Under the pieces are notes generated by a model. That model saw only the letters and a program-made list of their open reading frames with translations. It was not told the DNA's origin and did no database searches. Source: Chloroflexi bacterium UBA6077 (lineage in GTDB: Bacteria > Chloroflexota > UBA6077). From it: a stretch of 64,000 nt of DNA. The translations under genes were made by a program, and so were the position numbers. The stretch covers positions 1 to 64,000 of the forward strand of contig DIXP01000059.1 in the NCBI GenBank assembly GCA_002436065.1, read 5' to 3'. Shown here piece by piece: positions 1 through 7,813 of the stretch (position 1 is its first letter; each line of letters opens with the position of its first letter).

Positions 1-332
1 GCTCCTGCCCGGGAGGGCGAAGCTCCTGCTGAGCCGTCCAGTAGGGGGAGCAGGCGACAGATTCCAACAGGTGGCTCGCCAGGAGGCTCGCCCTCCCACA
101 GTGTGGACACCCCTGTTAGCCATACCGTGTCAGGTTTATTTGTTAAGGTTCATCAGCGTCCTTGAGCGTCTCAGCCCGCTGCTTGAGCCGCGGGCGGGCT
201 CGGCCCAGCCAAGAATCGTGACGGGCACCCAAATGGGGATAACCTGTTGCGGAGGAGTCCACAATAGCAGAGAATGGAATCCGTCAAGCTGATAGCTGAC
301 CGCTGACCGCTGATAGCTCAAGGAATGGTGCC
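1..332. other. Non-coding stretch upstream of the LarA-like gene
   Basis: No convincing gene is seen. The first 110 bases hold GC-rich repeat-like sequence with several copies of a GGAGGGCGA-type motif in both orientations. Positions 287-318 hold a small inverted repeat made of AGCTGATAGCTGA and its near complement, related to the long inverted repeat at 48012-48091. It ends just before the Shine-Dalgarno AAGGA at 320-324 of the next gene. Confidence 0.5.
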
Positions 333-1604
333 ATGGTGACAGGAGAGGGATCGACCGAGCAGCTCCTGACGTCCGAGCAGGCGCAGCTGCTGCTGCAAGA
401 GGCCCTCGATCCACTGCCGCTCGAGGGCAAGCGCGTCCTGGTGATCGTCCCCGATGGCACCCGCACGGCACCAACCCCCCTGCTGTTCTGGCTGCTGTAC
501 CGGCAGATCGGCCACAGGGTCGCGAAGCTGGACTACCTTATCGCCCTGGGCGACCACCCTCCCATGGACTCCGAGGCGATCGACCGGCTGGTTGGGGTCT
601 CCCCGGCGGAGCAGGCCGAGTGCTATCCCAAGGTCCGCATATTCAACCACCATTACGATCTGCCGAAGGCGCTGGAGACCATCGGGGTCATACCCGCCAG
701 GGAGACGGGGTGGCTGACTGGGGGGCTGCTGGTCGAGGAGATCCCGGTGAAGCTGAACCGGACGGCTCTGGACTACGATCAACTGGTCATCTGCGGCCCC
801 GTCTTCCCCCATGAGTTGGCCGGCTTCTCAGGTGGCGCCGAGGGACTCTTTCCAGGGATCGCTGGGCCCGAGATGATCGACGCCGTCAACTGGCTGGGCG
901 CGATGGGCACCAGCATGAACACCATCGGACAGAGGTACACGCCCGTTCGGCGTGTGATCCACCGGGCCGCGGAGTTCGTGCCCCGCCCCATACTGAGCAT
1001 CGACCTGGTCCTTCAAGGAAGTGCTCTCCGCGGGATGTACATCGGTCGCCACGAGGAGACATTCGGTGCCGCGGCCGACCTGTCGGCCCATCTGAACGTC
1101 ATCACGGTGCCTCGGGCCTTCCGCAGGGTGCTCTGCATGCCATCCGAGATGTACGGCGACCTCTGGACCGCGACCAGGGCGTTGACCACCACGGAACCCG
1201 CGACGGCCGATGGCGGTGAAGTGATCGTCTACGCCCCCCACATCACGGAGCTATCCCATGTCCACGAGCGACTGATCGACAGAGTTGGTTACCATGTACG
1301 GGACTACTTCCTGAAGCAGCCGGACCGCTTCCGTCACCTCCCGGGCACCATTAAGGCCCACTCCTCACTCTTGAAAGGGTCGGGCAGCTACGACCCCGAG
1401 ACGGGGATCGAGACGCCTCGCATACAGGTCACCTTGGCCACCGGCATCCCCGAGGAGCGCTGCCAACGGCTCAACCTCGCCTACATGGACCACCGGACCA
1501 TCGATCCCGATGCCTGGGTGGACAAGGAATCGGATGGTCTGCTGCTGGTGCTCTACGCAGGCGAGATGCTCTATCGCGCGCTGGACCTCCAGCCTTCGGC
1601 GTAA
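333..1604 (+). CDS. LarA-like (DUF2088) lactate-racemase-family protein with altered cofactor residues
   Basis: The 423-residue protein matches the nickel-pincer-cofactor lactate racemase family in length and layout. Visible family motifs are DGTR (residues 41-44), GDHPPM with His75 (counterpart of LarA His108), and HELAGFSGGAEGLFPGIAG starting at His160 (counterpart of His174). In LarA the next key positions are a Lys that tethers the cofactor and a His that binds nickel. Here the aligned residues are Glu170 and Asn186. The fold is therefore clear, but nickel-pincer chemistry is doubtful. The ATG has AAGGA eight bases upstream. No larB, larC or larE is nearby. It could act on another 2-hydroxy acid or be a non-racemase homologue. 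Confidence 0.8.
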   Translation: MVTGEGSTEQLLTSEQAQLLLQEALDPLPLEGKRVLVIVPDGTRTAPTPLLFWLLYRQIGHRVAKLDYLIALGDHPPMDSEAIDRLVGVSPAEQAECYPKVRIFNHHYDLPKALETIGVIPARETGWLTGGLLVEEIPVKLNRTALDYDQLVICGPVFPHELAGFSGGAEGLFPGIAGPEMIDAVNWLGAMGTSMNTIGQRYTPVRRVIHRAAEFVPRPILSIDLVLQGSALRGMYIGRHEETFGAAADLSAHLNVITVPRAFRRVLCMPSEMYGDLWTATRALTTTEPATADGGEVIVYAPHITELSHVHERLIDRVGYHVRDYFLKQPDRFRHLPGTIKAHSSLLKGSGSYDPETGIETPRIQVTLATGIPEERCQRLNLAYMDHRTIDPDAWVDKESDGLLLVLYAGEMLYRALDLQPSA

Positions 1605-1649
1605 AGCGTTGAGTGGACATGCGTGAGAAGTATCCGCGTCCAAGTACCA

Positions 1650-1898
1650 TCAGTAGTGGTAACGGGCCTGGAGGAAGCCAATCCGGTCGTCGCTGACCAG
1701 GTAGACGATGCGGTGCTCCTGGGTGAGGCGGCGGGACCAGGTGCCAGGCAACAGGTACTTGAGCGGCTCCAGTTTGCCTATGCCCTGGAAGGGGTCGCGC
1801 ACGATCGACTCTATCAGGTCAAAGGCCCGTAACGCGGTCTTCCGGTCCGTCTCCACCCAGTGGCGAAGATCCTCAAGGACAAGCCATCCAATCGACAA
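1650..1898 (-). CDS. yoeB: YoeB/Txe-family mRNA interferase toxin, apparently orphan
   Basis: The 82-residue protein has the family signature: a WEDLRHW-like start, ETDRKTALRAFDLIESI, DPFQGIGKLEPLKYLLPGTW, SRRLTQEHRIVYLV and the C-terminal ARYHY. YoeB toxins bind the ribosome and cut mRNA near start codons, and are normally neutralised by a YefM antitoxin encoded just upstream. I see no YefM-like frame in the roughly 150 bases upstream on this strand before the neighbouring divergent operon starts. The toxin is either solitary or paired with an antitoxin elsewhere. It converges with the LarA-like gene. Confidence 0.85.
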   Translation of the reverse strand: MSIGWLVLEDLRHWVETDRKTALRAFDLIESIVRDPFQGIGKLEPLKYLLPGTWSRRLTQEHRIVYLVSDDRIGFLQARYHY

Positions 1899-2057
1899 GC
1901 GTCCAATTCGCTTGCGTCCTGACGCCTATACCCACTCACAGAGCCTGCTCCCACCATCACCAGGACTCCCAAAACCACATGCGAAAACCAACCCTTGGCA
2001 TCCTTGCACAGACACTGTACACTGTGTCTTACAAAGCATACATCGCGAGGTGCTGCC

Positions 2058-2480
2058 ATGAGCGCCGTGCCAAAGACAGTGCGAATGCCAGAGGATGTCC
2101 TGGGGCCTATCGAGGACGAGTGCCGCCGGACAGGACGCGACTTCTCCACCGTCGTCAACGAGAGGCTGCTCGAATCCAACAAGATGCGCCGCATTCCCGG
2201 CATCCTGTTCGTGGATAGCCCCTCTGGAGGGAGAGTCGCTCGAGTAGCGGGAACCGGTCTGGAGGTCTTCGAGATAGTGCAAGCCCACAGGTCGGTGGAG
2301 AACTCATGGCAGAGGCTCAAGGAGTCCTTCCACTGGCTCTCCGACACTCAGCTCAGGGCGGCTCTGGCCTACGCGGAAGCCTATCCCGAGGAGATCCAGC
2401 AGCGCATCCGCCGGGACGAGCAGTGGTCTCCGGAGGCAGTCTGGGAGCGCTACCCGTTCATGTCTCCAAAGGAGAGTTGA
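2058..2480 (+). CDS. Ribbon-helix-helix/DUF433-like antitoxin
   Basis: The 140-residue protein starts at the ATG at 2058, preceded by GCGAGG, in preference to an upstream in-frame start. The N-terminal 40 residues look like a ribbon-helix-helix DNA-binding unit. The rest carries a DUF433-like region (IPGILFVDSPSGGRVARVAG and WLSDTQLRAALAYAEAYPEEI). DUF433 proteins are usually the antitoxins of DUF5615 PIN-like toxins, and exactly such a gene follows three bases after the stop. It is inferred to bind both its toxin and its own promoter. The DUF433 match is recognisable but divergent. Confidence 0.7.
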   Translation: MSAVPKTVRMPEDVLGPIEDECRRTGRDFSTVVNERLLESNKMRRIPGILFVDSPSGGRVARVAGTGLEVFEIVQAHRSVENSWQRLKESFHWLSDTQLRAALAYAEAYPEEIQQRIRRDEQWSPEAVWERYPFMSPKES

Positions 2481-2483
2481 GGT

Positions 2484-2843
2484 GTGAAGTTCTACCTCGA
2501 TGAGGACCTGTCGGGGAGGATCGCGGAGATCGCACGGCGGATGGGGGTAGACATCGTAACAGCCCACGAGTGCGGTAACCATGGCTCGGACGACGACCTC
2601 CACCTGCTGGTTGCCGCAAGGGCCAACCGTTGCCTGGTAACGCGCAACCGTGACCACTTCGTCGCCCTTTCGGTAAGGTTCTTTCAGGAGGATCTGCCCC
2701 ATGCTGGCGTGCTGGTGGTCCCGTACACCATGCCTGCCGACCACTTCAGCCTGGTGGCTGCCGCCATTGCCCAGTACGACAGGGATCATCCCGACGGCAT
2801 CTCCCCCTACGGATTCGATTACGTGTCACAGCCTCGCGGATAG
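2484..2843 (+). CDS. DUF5615 PIN-like toxin
   Basis: The 119-residue protein begins at GTG 2484, inside the sequence that follows the antitoxin stop. It starts MKFYLDEDLSGRIAEIARR and has VTAHE, then CLVTRNRDHFVAL, the usual acidic Mut7-C/PIN-like pattern (Asp6, Glu7, Asp8, later Asn-Arg-Asp). DUF5615 proteins are predicted ribonucleases of toxin-antitoxin systems. The tight spacing to the upstream DUF433-like gene supports a co-transcribed pair. Length is normal for the family. Confidence 0.8.
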   Translation: MKFYLDEDLSGRIAEIARRMGVDIVTAHECGNHGSDDDLHLLVAARANRCLVTRNRDHFVALSVRFFQEDLPHAGVLVVPYTMPADHFSLVAAAIAQYDRDHPDGISPYGFDYVSQPRG

Positions 2844-3030
2844 ACTCCCCCGCACTCGACACTTTGGGATTCCCGCTCACAGGTGGACACAGTCCGGCCG
2901 TGATTGCTCATCCACATGCAGCATATGCGATCCTCCACACCTTTCGATCGTCTCCTGTAGCAGAAGTGGGCCTATGTCCCATTCCTGTATACTGTCCTGT
3001 GAACCATCCGAATCGCCTCGAGGGAGATCC

Positions 3031-4350
3031 ATGCCCATGATCACTGCGCGCGTGCTATCACTGCCCACCGAAGCCGACGTTCGCGAGGAGGCCGGTCGGC
3101 TTGGCGTGCCCTTCGCCAGCCTCGAGCCGCTGGTGGGGGACGTGGGGCTCCAGGCCATCGCGCTGCAGGATATCCCCGCACAGATCGTCGCGACCCTGGA
3201 GACGATGGTGCCCGCGCACCTGGGGCTGGTGGTGGCTTTGCAGGCAAAATACCCTCACCCCAGCCCTCTCCCTCAGGGAGAGGGGGTAGAGCATTTCCCT
3301 CTCCCCGAGGGAGAGGGTCAGGGTGAGGGGTGCGCCAGTGCCATCGACCTCCTCGTCGCCGCCCCCCCGCCCCTGCTGCGCGACATAGCCTCCCGCCTGG
3401 ACGCTGCCGGCGACGAGGATGTGCACGCGGTTGCCAATGCCCTCCGCACCACCCTGGACCGCTACCTCGGCCGCCAACTCGGCGCCACCCGCTGCGGCAA
3501 TCTCACCATGGAGTGGGGCAGCCGCACCTACGTCATGGGGATCATCAACGTCACTCCGGACTCCTTCTCCGGCGACGGCCTCGGCGCCAACATCGAGGCC
3601 GCTGTGGAGCAGGGCCGCCGCTTCGTGGAGGAGGGCGCGGACATCCTCGACGTGGGGGGCGAGTCCACCCGCCCCGGCTCCCAGCCGGTGTCGGTCCAGG
3701 AGGAGATCGACCGGGTCGTCCCCGTGGTCCGTCGTCTCGCACAGGAGCTCTCGGTGCCGATCTCCGTGGATTCCTACAAGCTGTTGGTGGTGCAAGAGGC
3801 GCTGGAGGCGGGCGCCCACATGGTCAACGATATCTGGGGCCTGCGCCGCACGGAGGGGCTGGGCAGCCTCGCCGCCGCCTACGACGTGCCGATCGTCCTG
3901 ATGCACAACCGCCGGGGCGAGACCACCAAGAGCCCCATCGGAGGACACTTCCAGGGGGTCCAGTACCGCGACCTGATGGGCGAGATCGTCCAGGGGCTGC
4001 GGGAGAGCATCGACCTGGCGCTCCGGGCCAACGTCAAGTGGGAGAACATCCTGGTCGACCCCGGCCTCGGCTTCGGCAAGACCCCCCAGCAGAATCTTGT
4101 CGTGATGCGACGGCTGCGAGAGCTGTGCTCCCTCGGCCGGCCAATCCTGATGGGGACCTCCCGCAAGTCCGTGATCGGGATGGTGTTGGGCCTTCCCCCC
4201 GAGGAGCGGCTGGAGGGCACGGCCGCCACCGTCGCGGTCAGCATCGCCAACGGCGCGGACATAGTCCGCGTCCACGACGTCAAGGAGATGGCCAGGGTCG
4301 CCCGCATGACCGACGCCATCACGCGAGCCGCCCGCCCGACACTGAAGTGA
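3031..4350 (+). CDS. folP: Dihydropteroate synthase
   Basis: FolP condenses p-aminobenzoate with dihydropterin pyrophosphate in folate synthesis. The chosen ATG (MPMITARV) follows AGGGAGAT; a longer in-frame reading would run through the upstream toxin gene. Residues 1-150 resemble the N-terminal domain found on some DHPS proteins. The catalytic TIM barrel follows, with MGIINVTPDSFSGDG, DVGGESTRPGS, VSVDSYK, NDIWG, LDPGLGFGK-like DPGLGFGKT and MGTSRKS. About 26 residues near 74-99 come from a palindromic repeat inserted in frame. The last codons (Arg-Pro-Thr-Leu-Lys-stop) lie inside a second repeat. folC follows, making a folate pair. A TATACT box at 2988-2993 may be the promoter -10. Confidence 0.93.
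   Translation: MPMITARVLSLPTEADVREEAGRLGVPFASLEPLVGDVGLQAIALQDIPAQIVATLETMVPAHLGLVVALQAKYPHPSPLPQGEGVEHFPLPEGEGQGEGCASAIDLLVAAPPPLLRDIASRLDAAGDEDVHAVANALRTTLDRYLGRQLGATRCGNLTMEWGSRTYVMGIINVTPDSFSGDGLGANIEAAVEQGRRFVEEGADILDVGGESTRPGSQPVSVQEEIDRVVPVVRRLAQELSVPISVDSYKLLVVQEALEAGAHMVNDIWGLRRTEGLGSLAAAYDVPIVLMHNRRGETTKSPIGGHFQGVQYRDLMGEIVQGLRESIDLALRANVKWENILVDPGLGFGKTPQQNLVVMRRLRELCSLGRPILMGTSRKSVIGMVLGLPPEERLEGTAATVAVSIANGADIVRVHDVKEMARVARMTDAITRAARPTLK
3252..3329. repeat. Palindromic CCCTCACCC repeat inserted in frame in folP
   Basis: The element is bounded by CCCTCACCC and GGGTGAGGG. Inside are two smaller hairpins of the form CCCTCTCCC/GGGAGAGGG. Related copies lie at about 19671-19777 and 46104-46170. 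It is translated as Pro/Gly/Glu-rich residues such as SPLPQGEGVE within folP. Confidence 0.85.
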
Positions 4351-4468
4351 TCGGACTAAGAAAACAAAGCCCCTTCGGGGGCTGGGCTCTCAGCCCGCAG
4401 GGCTTCGTCTTCTTAGCCCGACGGTTTCAACCTCGGGCTCTAGTCCACGGAATGCGATGTGGACTTGC
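4333..4468. repeat. 136-bp dispersed repeat, copy 1
   Basis: This is nearly identical to 42640-42775; I count about three differences over 136 bases. It can fold into a long hairpin: TCGGACTAAGAA near the left end pairs (one mismatch) with TTCTTAGCCCGA, and AAGCCC/GGGCTT and other short stems lie inside. It includes the last five codons and stop of folP and fills most of the gap to folC. Confidence 0.9.
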
Positions 4469-4514
4469 CAGGCGGGCGACTCATCACTCACAACTATTCG
4501 CAAGGGCGCAATCC

Positions 4515-5897
4515 ATGAACTACCAAGAAGCCCTGCACTACATCGACAGCCTGACCGACTACGAGAAGAGGACCGGCTACGCTTACTCGGCCGCGACCTT
4601 CGACCTGAGGCGCCCTCGCGCCCTGCTCGCCCTCCTGGGCGACCCCCAACTCCGCTTCCCCTCGGTCCTGGTCGCCGGCACCAAGGGCAAGGGCTCCACC
4701 GCCACCATGGTCGCCTCCATCCTCCGAGCCTCGGGCCGTAGGGTCGGCCTCTACAGCCAACCCCACCTCCACACCTTCCGCGAGCGGATCAGGGTCGACG
4801 ACCGCCTCATCTCCCCCGAGCAGCTCGCCTCCGCCGTCGAGACGGTAGCACCGGCGGTGGACCAACTGCTCCGCACCCAACCCGACCTGGGAGTGCCCAC
4901 CAGCTACGAGGTCGCCACCGCCGCGGCCATGCTCTTCTTCGCCCGGCAATCGCCGGACCTGGTGGTGCTGGAGGTTGGGCTCGGCGGTCGCCTGGACGCC
5001 ACCAACGTTGTGAACCCCCTAGTCTCCGCCATCACCCCCATCAGCCTGGACCACGTCCAACTGCTGGGGGACACTCTCCCCAAGATAGCCGCTGAGAAAG
5101 CGGGCATTATCAAGGATGGGGGCACCGTCGTCTCATCCGAGCAGGCCGAGGAGGCCGTCGAGGTGATCCGCCGTATCGCCACTGAGCGAGGCGCCCGGCT
5201 GGTGGTTGCCCGGCCCGAGCCGTCGGGACCACCGAACGAGGGCGAAACCCGCCCCCAGGCCCTCCGAGAGGGCGAGCCCGCCAGGCCCCGGCGGGAGCGG
5301 ACACGAGCCATCCTGCGGGGCCCCTCCGGCCGGCCCTACAAAGTGGACCTGCCCCTCCTGGGCGCCCACCAGCTCTCCAACGCCGCCACCGCGATCGCCG
5401 TTGTGGAGGAACTGGGCAACAAGGGTTTCCCCGTGAACCAGGAGGCGGTGGAGCGCGGTCTCTCACAACTGCGCTGGCCAGGTCGCCTCGAGATCGTCTC
5501 CCATCACCCCCTGGTGGTGGTGGACGGCGCCCACAACGGCGACTCGGCCCAGAAGCTGGCCGCCGCCCTCCGCGAGGGCTTCCTCTACCGCCGGCTGATC
5601 CTGGTGCTCGGCACCTCCTCGGACAAGGACCTGCCGGGAATTATCGGTGCCCTCGCCCCCCTGGCATCAGCCGTGGTCGCGACTCGCTCCCACCACGCCC
5701 GCGCCGCCGCCCCCGAGCTCCTCGCCTCCGAGGCCCGCCGGCACTGCCCCCACGCGGAGACCGCCCCCGACCTCCCCACCGCCCTCGCGCGGGCAATTGC
5801 CCTCGCCTCTCCCTCCGACCTCGTCTGCGCCACCGGCTCCCTCTACACCGTCGCCGACGCCCGTGACCACTTCGGCCTGGCGGAGGAGAGGGAGTGA
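4515..5897 (+). CDS. folC: Bifunctional folylpolyglutamate synthase/dihydrofolate synthase
   Basis: FolC adds glutamate to dihydropteroate and then to folates. The 460-residue protein shows VAGTKGKGSTATMVASIL (P-loop), SQPHLHTFRERIRV, VLEVGLGGRLDATN, SLDHVQLLGDT, IAAEKAGIIK, LLGAHQLSNAATA and VVVDGAHN. The ATG at 4515 gives the standard N-terminus MNYQEALHYIDSL. Around residues 234-260 there is a Pro/Arg/Glu-rich stretch not usual for FolC; its DNA resembles the GAGGGCGAG repeats at the window start and may be another in-frame repeat insertion. The gene lies downstream of folP in the same direction. Confidence 0.93.
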   Translation: MNYQEALHYIDSLTDYEKRTGYAYSAATFDLRRPRALLALLGDPQLRFPSVLVAGTKGKGSTATMVASILRASGRRVGLYSQPHLHTFRERIRVDDRLISPEQLASAVETVAPAVDQLLRTQPDLGVPTSYEVATAAAMLFFARQSPDLVVLEVGLGGRLDATNVVNPLVSAITPISLDHVQLLGDTLPKIAAEKAGIIKDGGTVVSSEQAEEAVEVIRRIATERGARLVVARPEPSGPPNEGETRPQALREGEPARPRRERTRAILRGPSGRPYKVDLPLLGAHQLSNAATAIAVVEELGNKGFPVNQEAVERGLSQLRWPGRLEIVSHHPLVVVDGAHNGDSAQKLAAALREGFLYRRLILVLGTSSDKDLPGIIGALAPLASAVVATRSHHARAAAPELLASEARRHCPHAETAPDLPTALARAIALASPSDLVCATGSLYTVADARDHFGLAEERE

Positions 5898-5995
5898 GAT
5901 GTACGAGCTCGCTGCGGAGACACGGAGGGCACGGAGACGCGCGGGGTCGTATGTAGCCTAAAAGTACCATTGAGCTTTCTTTTGAAGGGCACTAA

Positions 5996-6042
5996 CTTCG
6001 GCTAGCGGAGACACCACTTGCCCACAAGGGTGCTAGCCGAAG
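5996..6042 (+). promoter_or_regulatory. Inverted repeat abutting a start codon
   Basis: CTTCGGCTAGC (5996-6006) and GCTAGCCGAAG (6032-6042) are perfect 11-base arms around a 25-base loop. The right arm ends one base before the ATG at 6044, so a folded transcript would hide the ribosome entry region. It could also be a terminator of the preceding region or a regulator site. Confidence 0.5.
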
Positions 6043-6043
6043 G

Positions 6044-6682
6044 ATGAGGGTGTACCAGTTCGTCGCCCCCCGAGATCGCCGCTTCGCCTGGGCATCGCGG
6101 CGGGGAACATGGTCCAGGGATCACATTCCCAGGGTATGCCCGGAGTGCGGGGCCTCCAGAAAGAGGCGGGTCTCGCCCCTGGTGCTCGAGTGGCTGCCCG
6201 GCTCCGGCCTCGTGCCCGATTTCTGCTGGCCCGGGTTCAACGACGAGGTCGTGGTAAGCCAGCGGGTGCGGGAGCTACTGAATGGGGAGATCGGCGGCAC
6301 CCGCTTTCTCCCCATTCAGATGTGGCAGAACCCCAGACTCGGACTGCTGAAGCGGCCGAGGGCCAGGTTGATGCCAAGGGTGTGGCTACCCTACGAAGGA
6401 CCTCCCCTCTGGGATCTCCAAACGGACGCCTGGTGCGACCTGGACCTGGATCACGCAGGGGTCCTCCTTGCCCACCGCTGCTCCATCTGCGGCACGGACC
6501 ACTACACAGCCCTGACCAATGACCGCCTCCTCGTCGACCCATCTACCTGGCGAGGCGAGGCACTCTTCCGCCTCCGCCAGTACCCCACCCTCCTCTACTG
6601 CACCGAGCAGGCTAAATCCCTCCTGGAAGCCCGTGGCTTCACCAACGCCGGCTTCCACCTCGCCGGCGAGATCCCCGAGTAG
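6044..6682 (+). CDS. Double-CXXCG motif protein, SitI6-like immunity family
   Basis: The 212-residue protein has two CXXCG motifs, CPECG at residues 32-36 and CSICG at 147-151, separated by about 110 residues. This arrangement defines the double-CXXCG (Gmx_para_CXXCG) family, some members of which are immunity proteins to Sit toxins in myxobacteria. The cysteines probably bind zinc. No toxin gene is visible beside it, so the immunity role is uncertain here. An alternative GTG start at 6050 would fit the AAGG at 6040-6043 better than the ATG, which follows directly. The preceding hairpin may control translation. Confidence 0.6.
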   Translation: MRVYQFVAPRDRRFAWASRRGTWSRDHIPRVCPECGASRKRRVSPLVLEWLPGSGLVPDFCWPGFNDEVVVSQRVRELLNGEIGGTRFLPIQMWQNPRLGLLKRPRARLMPRVWLPYEGPPLWDLQTDAWCDLDLDHAGVLLAHRCSICGTDHYTALTNDRLLVDPSTWRGEALFRLRQYPTLLYCTEQAKSLLEARGFTNAGFHLAGEIPE

Positions 6683-6690
6683 CCGCCCCA

Positions 6691-6746
6691 GTGCTCGACC
6701 AAATTGGTTTCGACACGTAGGGCGGGGGCTTGTCCCCTGCCGCCCG
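6691..6746. repeat. Two abutting repeat fragments (CCAAATTGG end and GTAGGGC hairpin)
   Basis: GACCAAATTGGTTTCGACACGTAG resembles the ends of the large palindromes at 12961-13119 and 49938-50016. It runs directly into a GTAGGGCGGGGGCTTGTCCCC-type hairpin, related to 17766-17793 and 42810-42896. Confidence 0.6.
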
Positions 6747-7323
6747 GTGCTCTACAACGCGACGCATCATGTTCCCCGTCGCGAACCACTACTGCAGCCC
6801 GGCAAACGTTCTCCATCAGTAGCAGTCACCCGTTGGTGCCAATCGGCAAGGGCCAAACTGACTGAGATCTTCCGCGAATGGGCACAGGTCATCGCGCGAA
6901 CTACCTTTGAACGTAGCCGCAGCAACCAACTTCAGACCGCAATCCTTCAGATCATGACATGCGTCGCATCGAAAACCCACGCGCAATGGAGCGAGAACTC
7001 GTCACCCTCTGGTATAATGGCATCAGGCTTGTGGTAGTTGAGGCTTCCTCCGATGCACCCCACCCTGCGGTGATGTCCATTCCAGGCTCGCCGGTCTGAC
7101 CGGCCGCATTGCAGCCCTCGGGCGGCAGTCGCTGCTCGTTACGGAGGCGGACCAGCGTGACTTGAGCATCCTCACCAAGACCATGCGGGCATGCCTCATG
7201 TTTAGACACTATGCTCACTGGGAGACAGAGATTCTCCACGACGAGGGGGAGATCCTGGGTGTTCGGCGAGGAGGGCAGTCAGAGAGCGATTCTCTCGATC
7301 CACCGGATGCCCGCCGCCGTTTT
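6747..7323. other. Gap without a recognisable intact gene
   Basis: Short open frames exist in several phases but none has a recognisable family pattern or a good ribosome site. TATAAT at 7013-7018, preceded by TGG (extended -10), is the only clear signal and may be the old promoter of the broken hicAB locus. Confidence 0.4.
7013..7018 (+). promoter_or_regulatory. Extended -10 promoter element (TGGTATAAT)
   Basis: A consensus TATAAT with upstream TGG. No clear -35 is visible. It lies about 310 bases before the hicA remnant, in the right direction. Confidence 0.35.
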
Positions 7324-7572
7324 GTGCAATCGAAGAAACGCCTCGAGGGCGTACTTGACCTCATCGCAGCATCGGCATAATCCCCCCAAGTAGCCAACGG
7401 CTTCGTTAGCCAGCAAAGGGGTACCAGCCACGTGACATTCGGCCATCCCAATCTGGGCCATATCCTGCCGGTCGCCAAACCGCATGGAACAAAGCAGTAC
7501 GTGGACCCGGCTGCCGTCGAGCAGTGCCTGGAGGCGCTGGATCTGTTGGCCTTGGTCGATGAGGAGGAGTAG
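7324..7572 (+). pseudogene. hicA-like mRNA interferase remnant with internal stop
   Basis: The frame reads SKKRLEGVLDLIAAS, meets TAA at 7378-7380, then continues in the same phase as GFVSQQRGTSHVTFGHPN, ILPVAKPHGTKQYVDPAAV and LEALDLL. The QRGTSH segment and the following pattern match HicA toxins (QRGSHxxFxHP). Between the two halves about ten residues expected in HicA appear to be missing. The stop TAG at 7570-7572 is followed at once by the ATG of the hicB-like gene, as in typical hicAB operons. The start is uncertain. It is probably inactive. Confidence 0.55.
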
Positions 7573-7813
7573 ATGGGAGGACTGGACAGGGTTAGGGTTG
7601 ACCAGGAGTTGGTCAATCAGGTCGCCGATCGAGACTACCCCATCCTGATGGACACCAAGGACGGAAGGGTGCATCTGCGGGTGCCGGACCTACCGGGATG
7701 CGCCGCTTCCGGAGAGACGATCGAGGAGGCGCTGAGCGCGATCGAGGAGGCGAAGCGGACCTGGGTGGACATGGCCCTGGCGATGGGGAAGAAGGTGCCC
7801 GACCCCTCGAGCC

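Noticed and set aside
3058..4275. Long open frame on the minus strand opposite folP
   Set aside because: It is an antisense shadow caused by high GC content; folP motifs on the plus strand are unmistakable.
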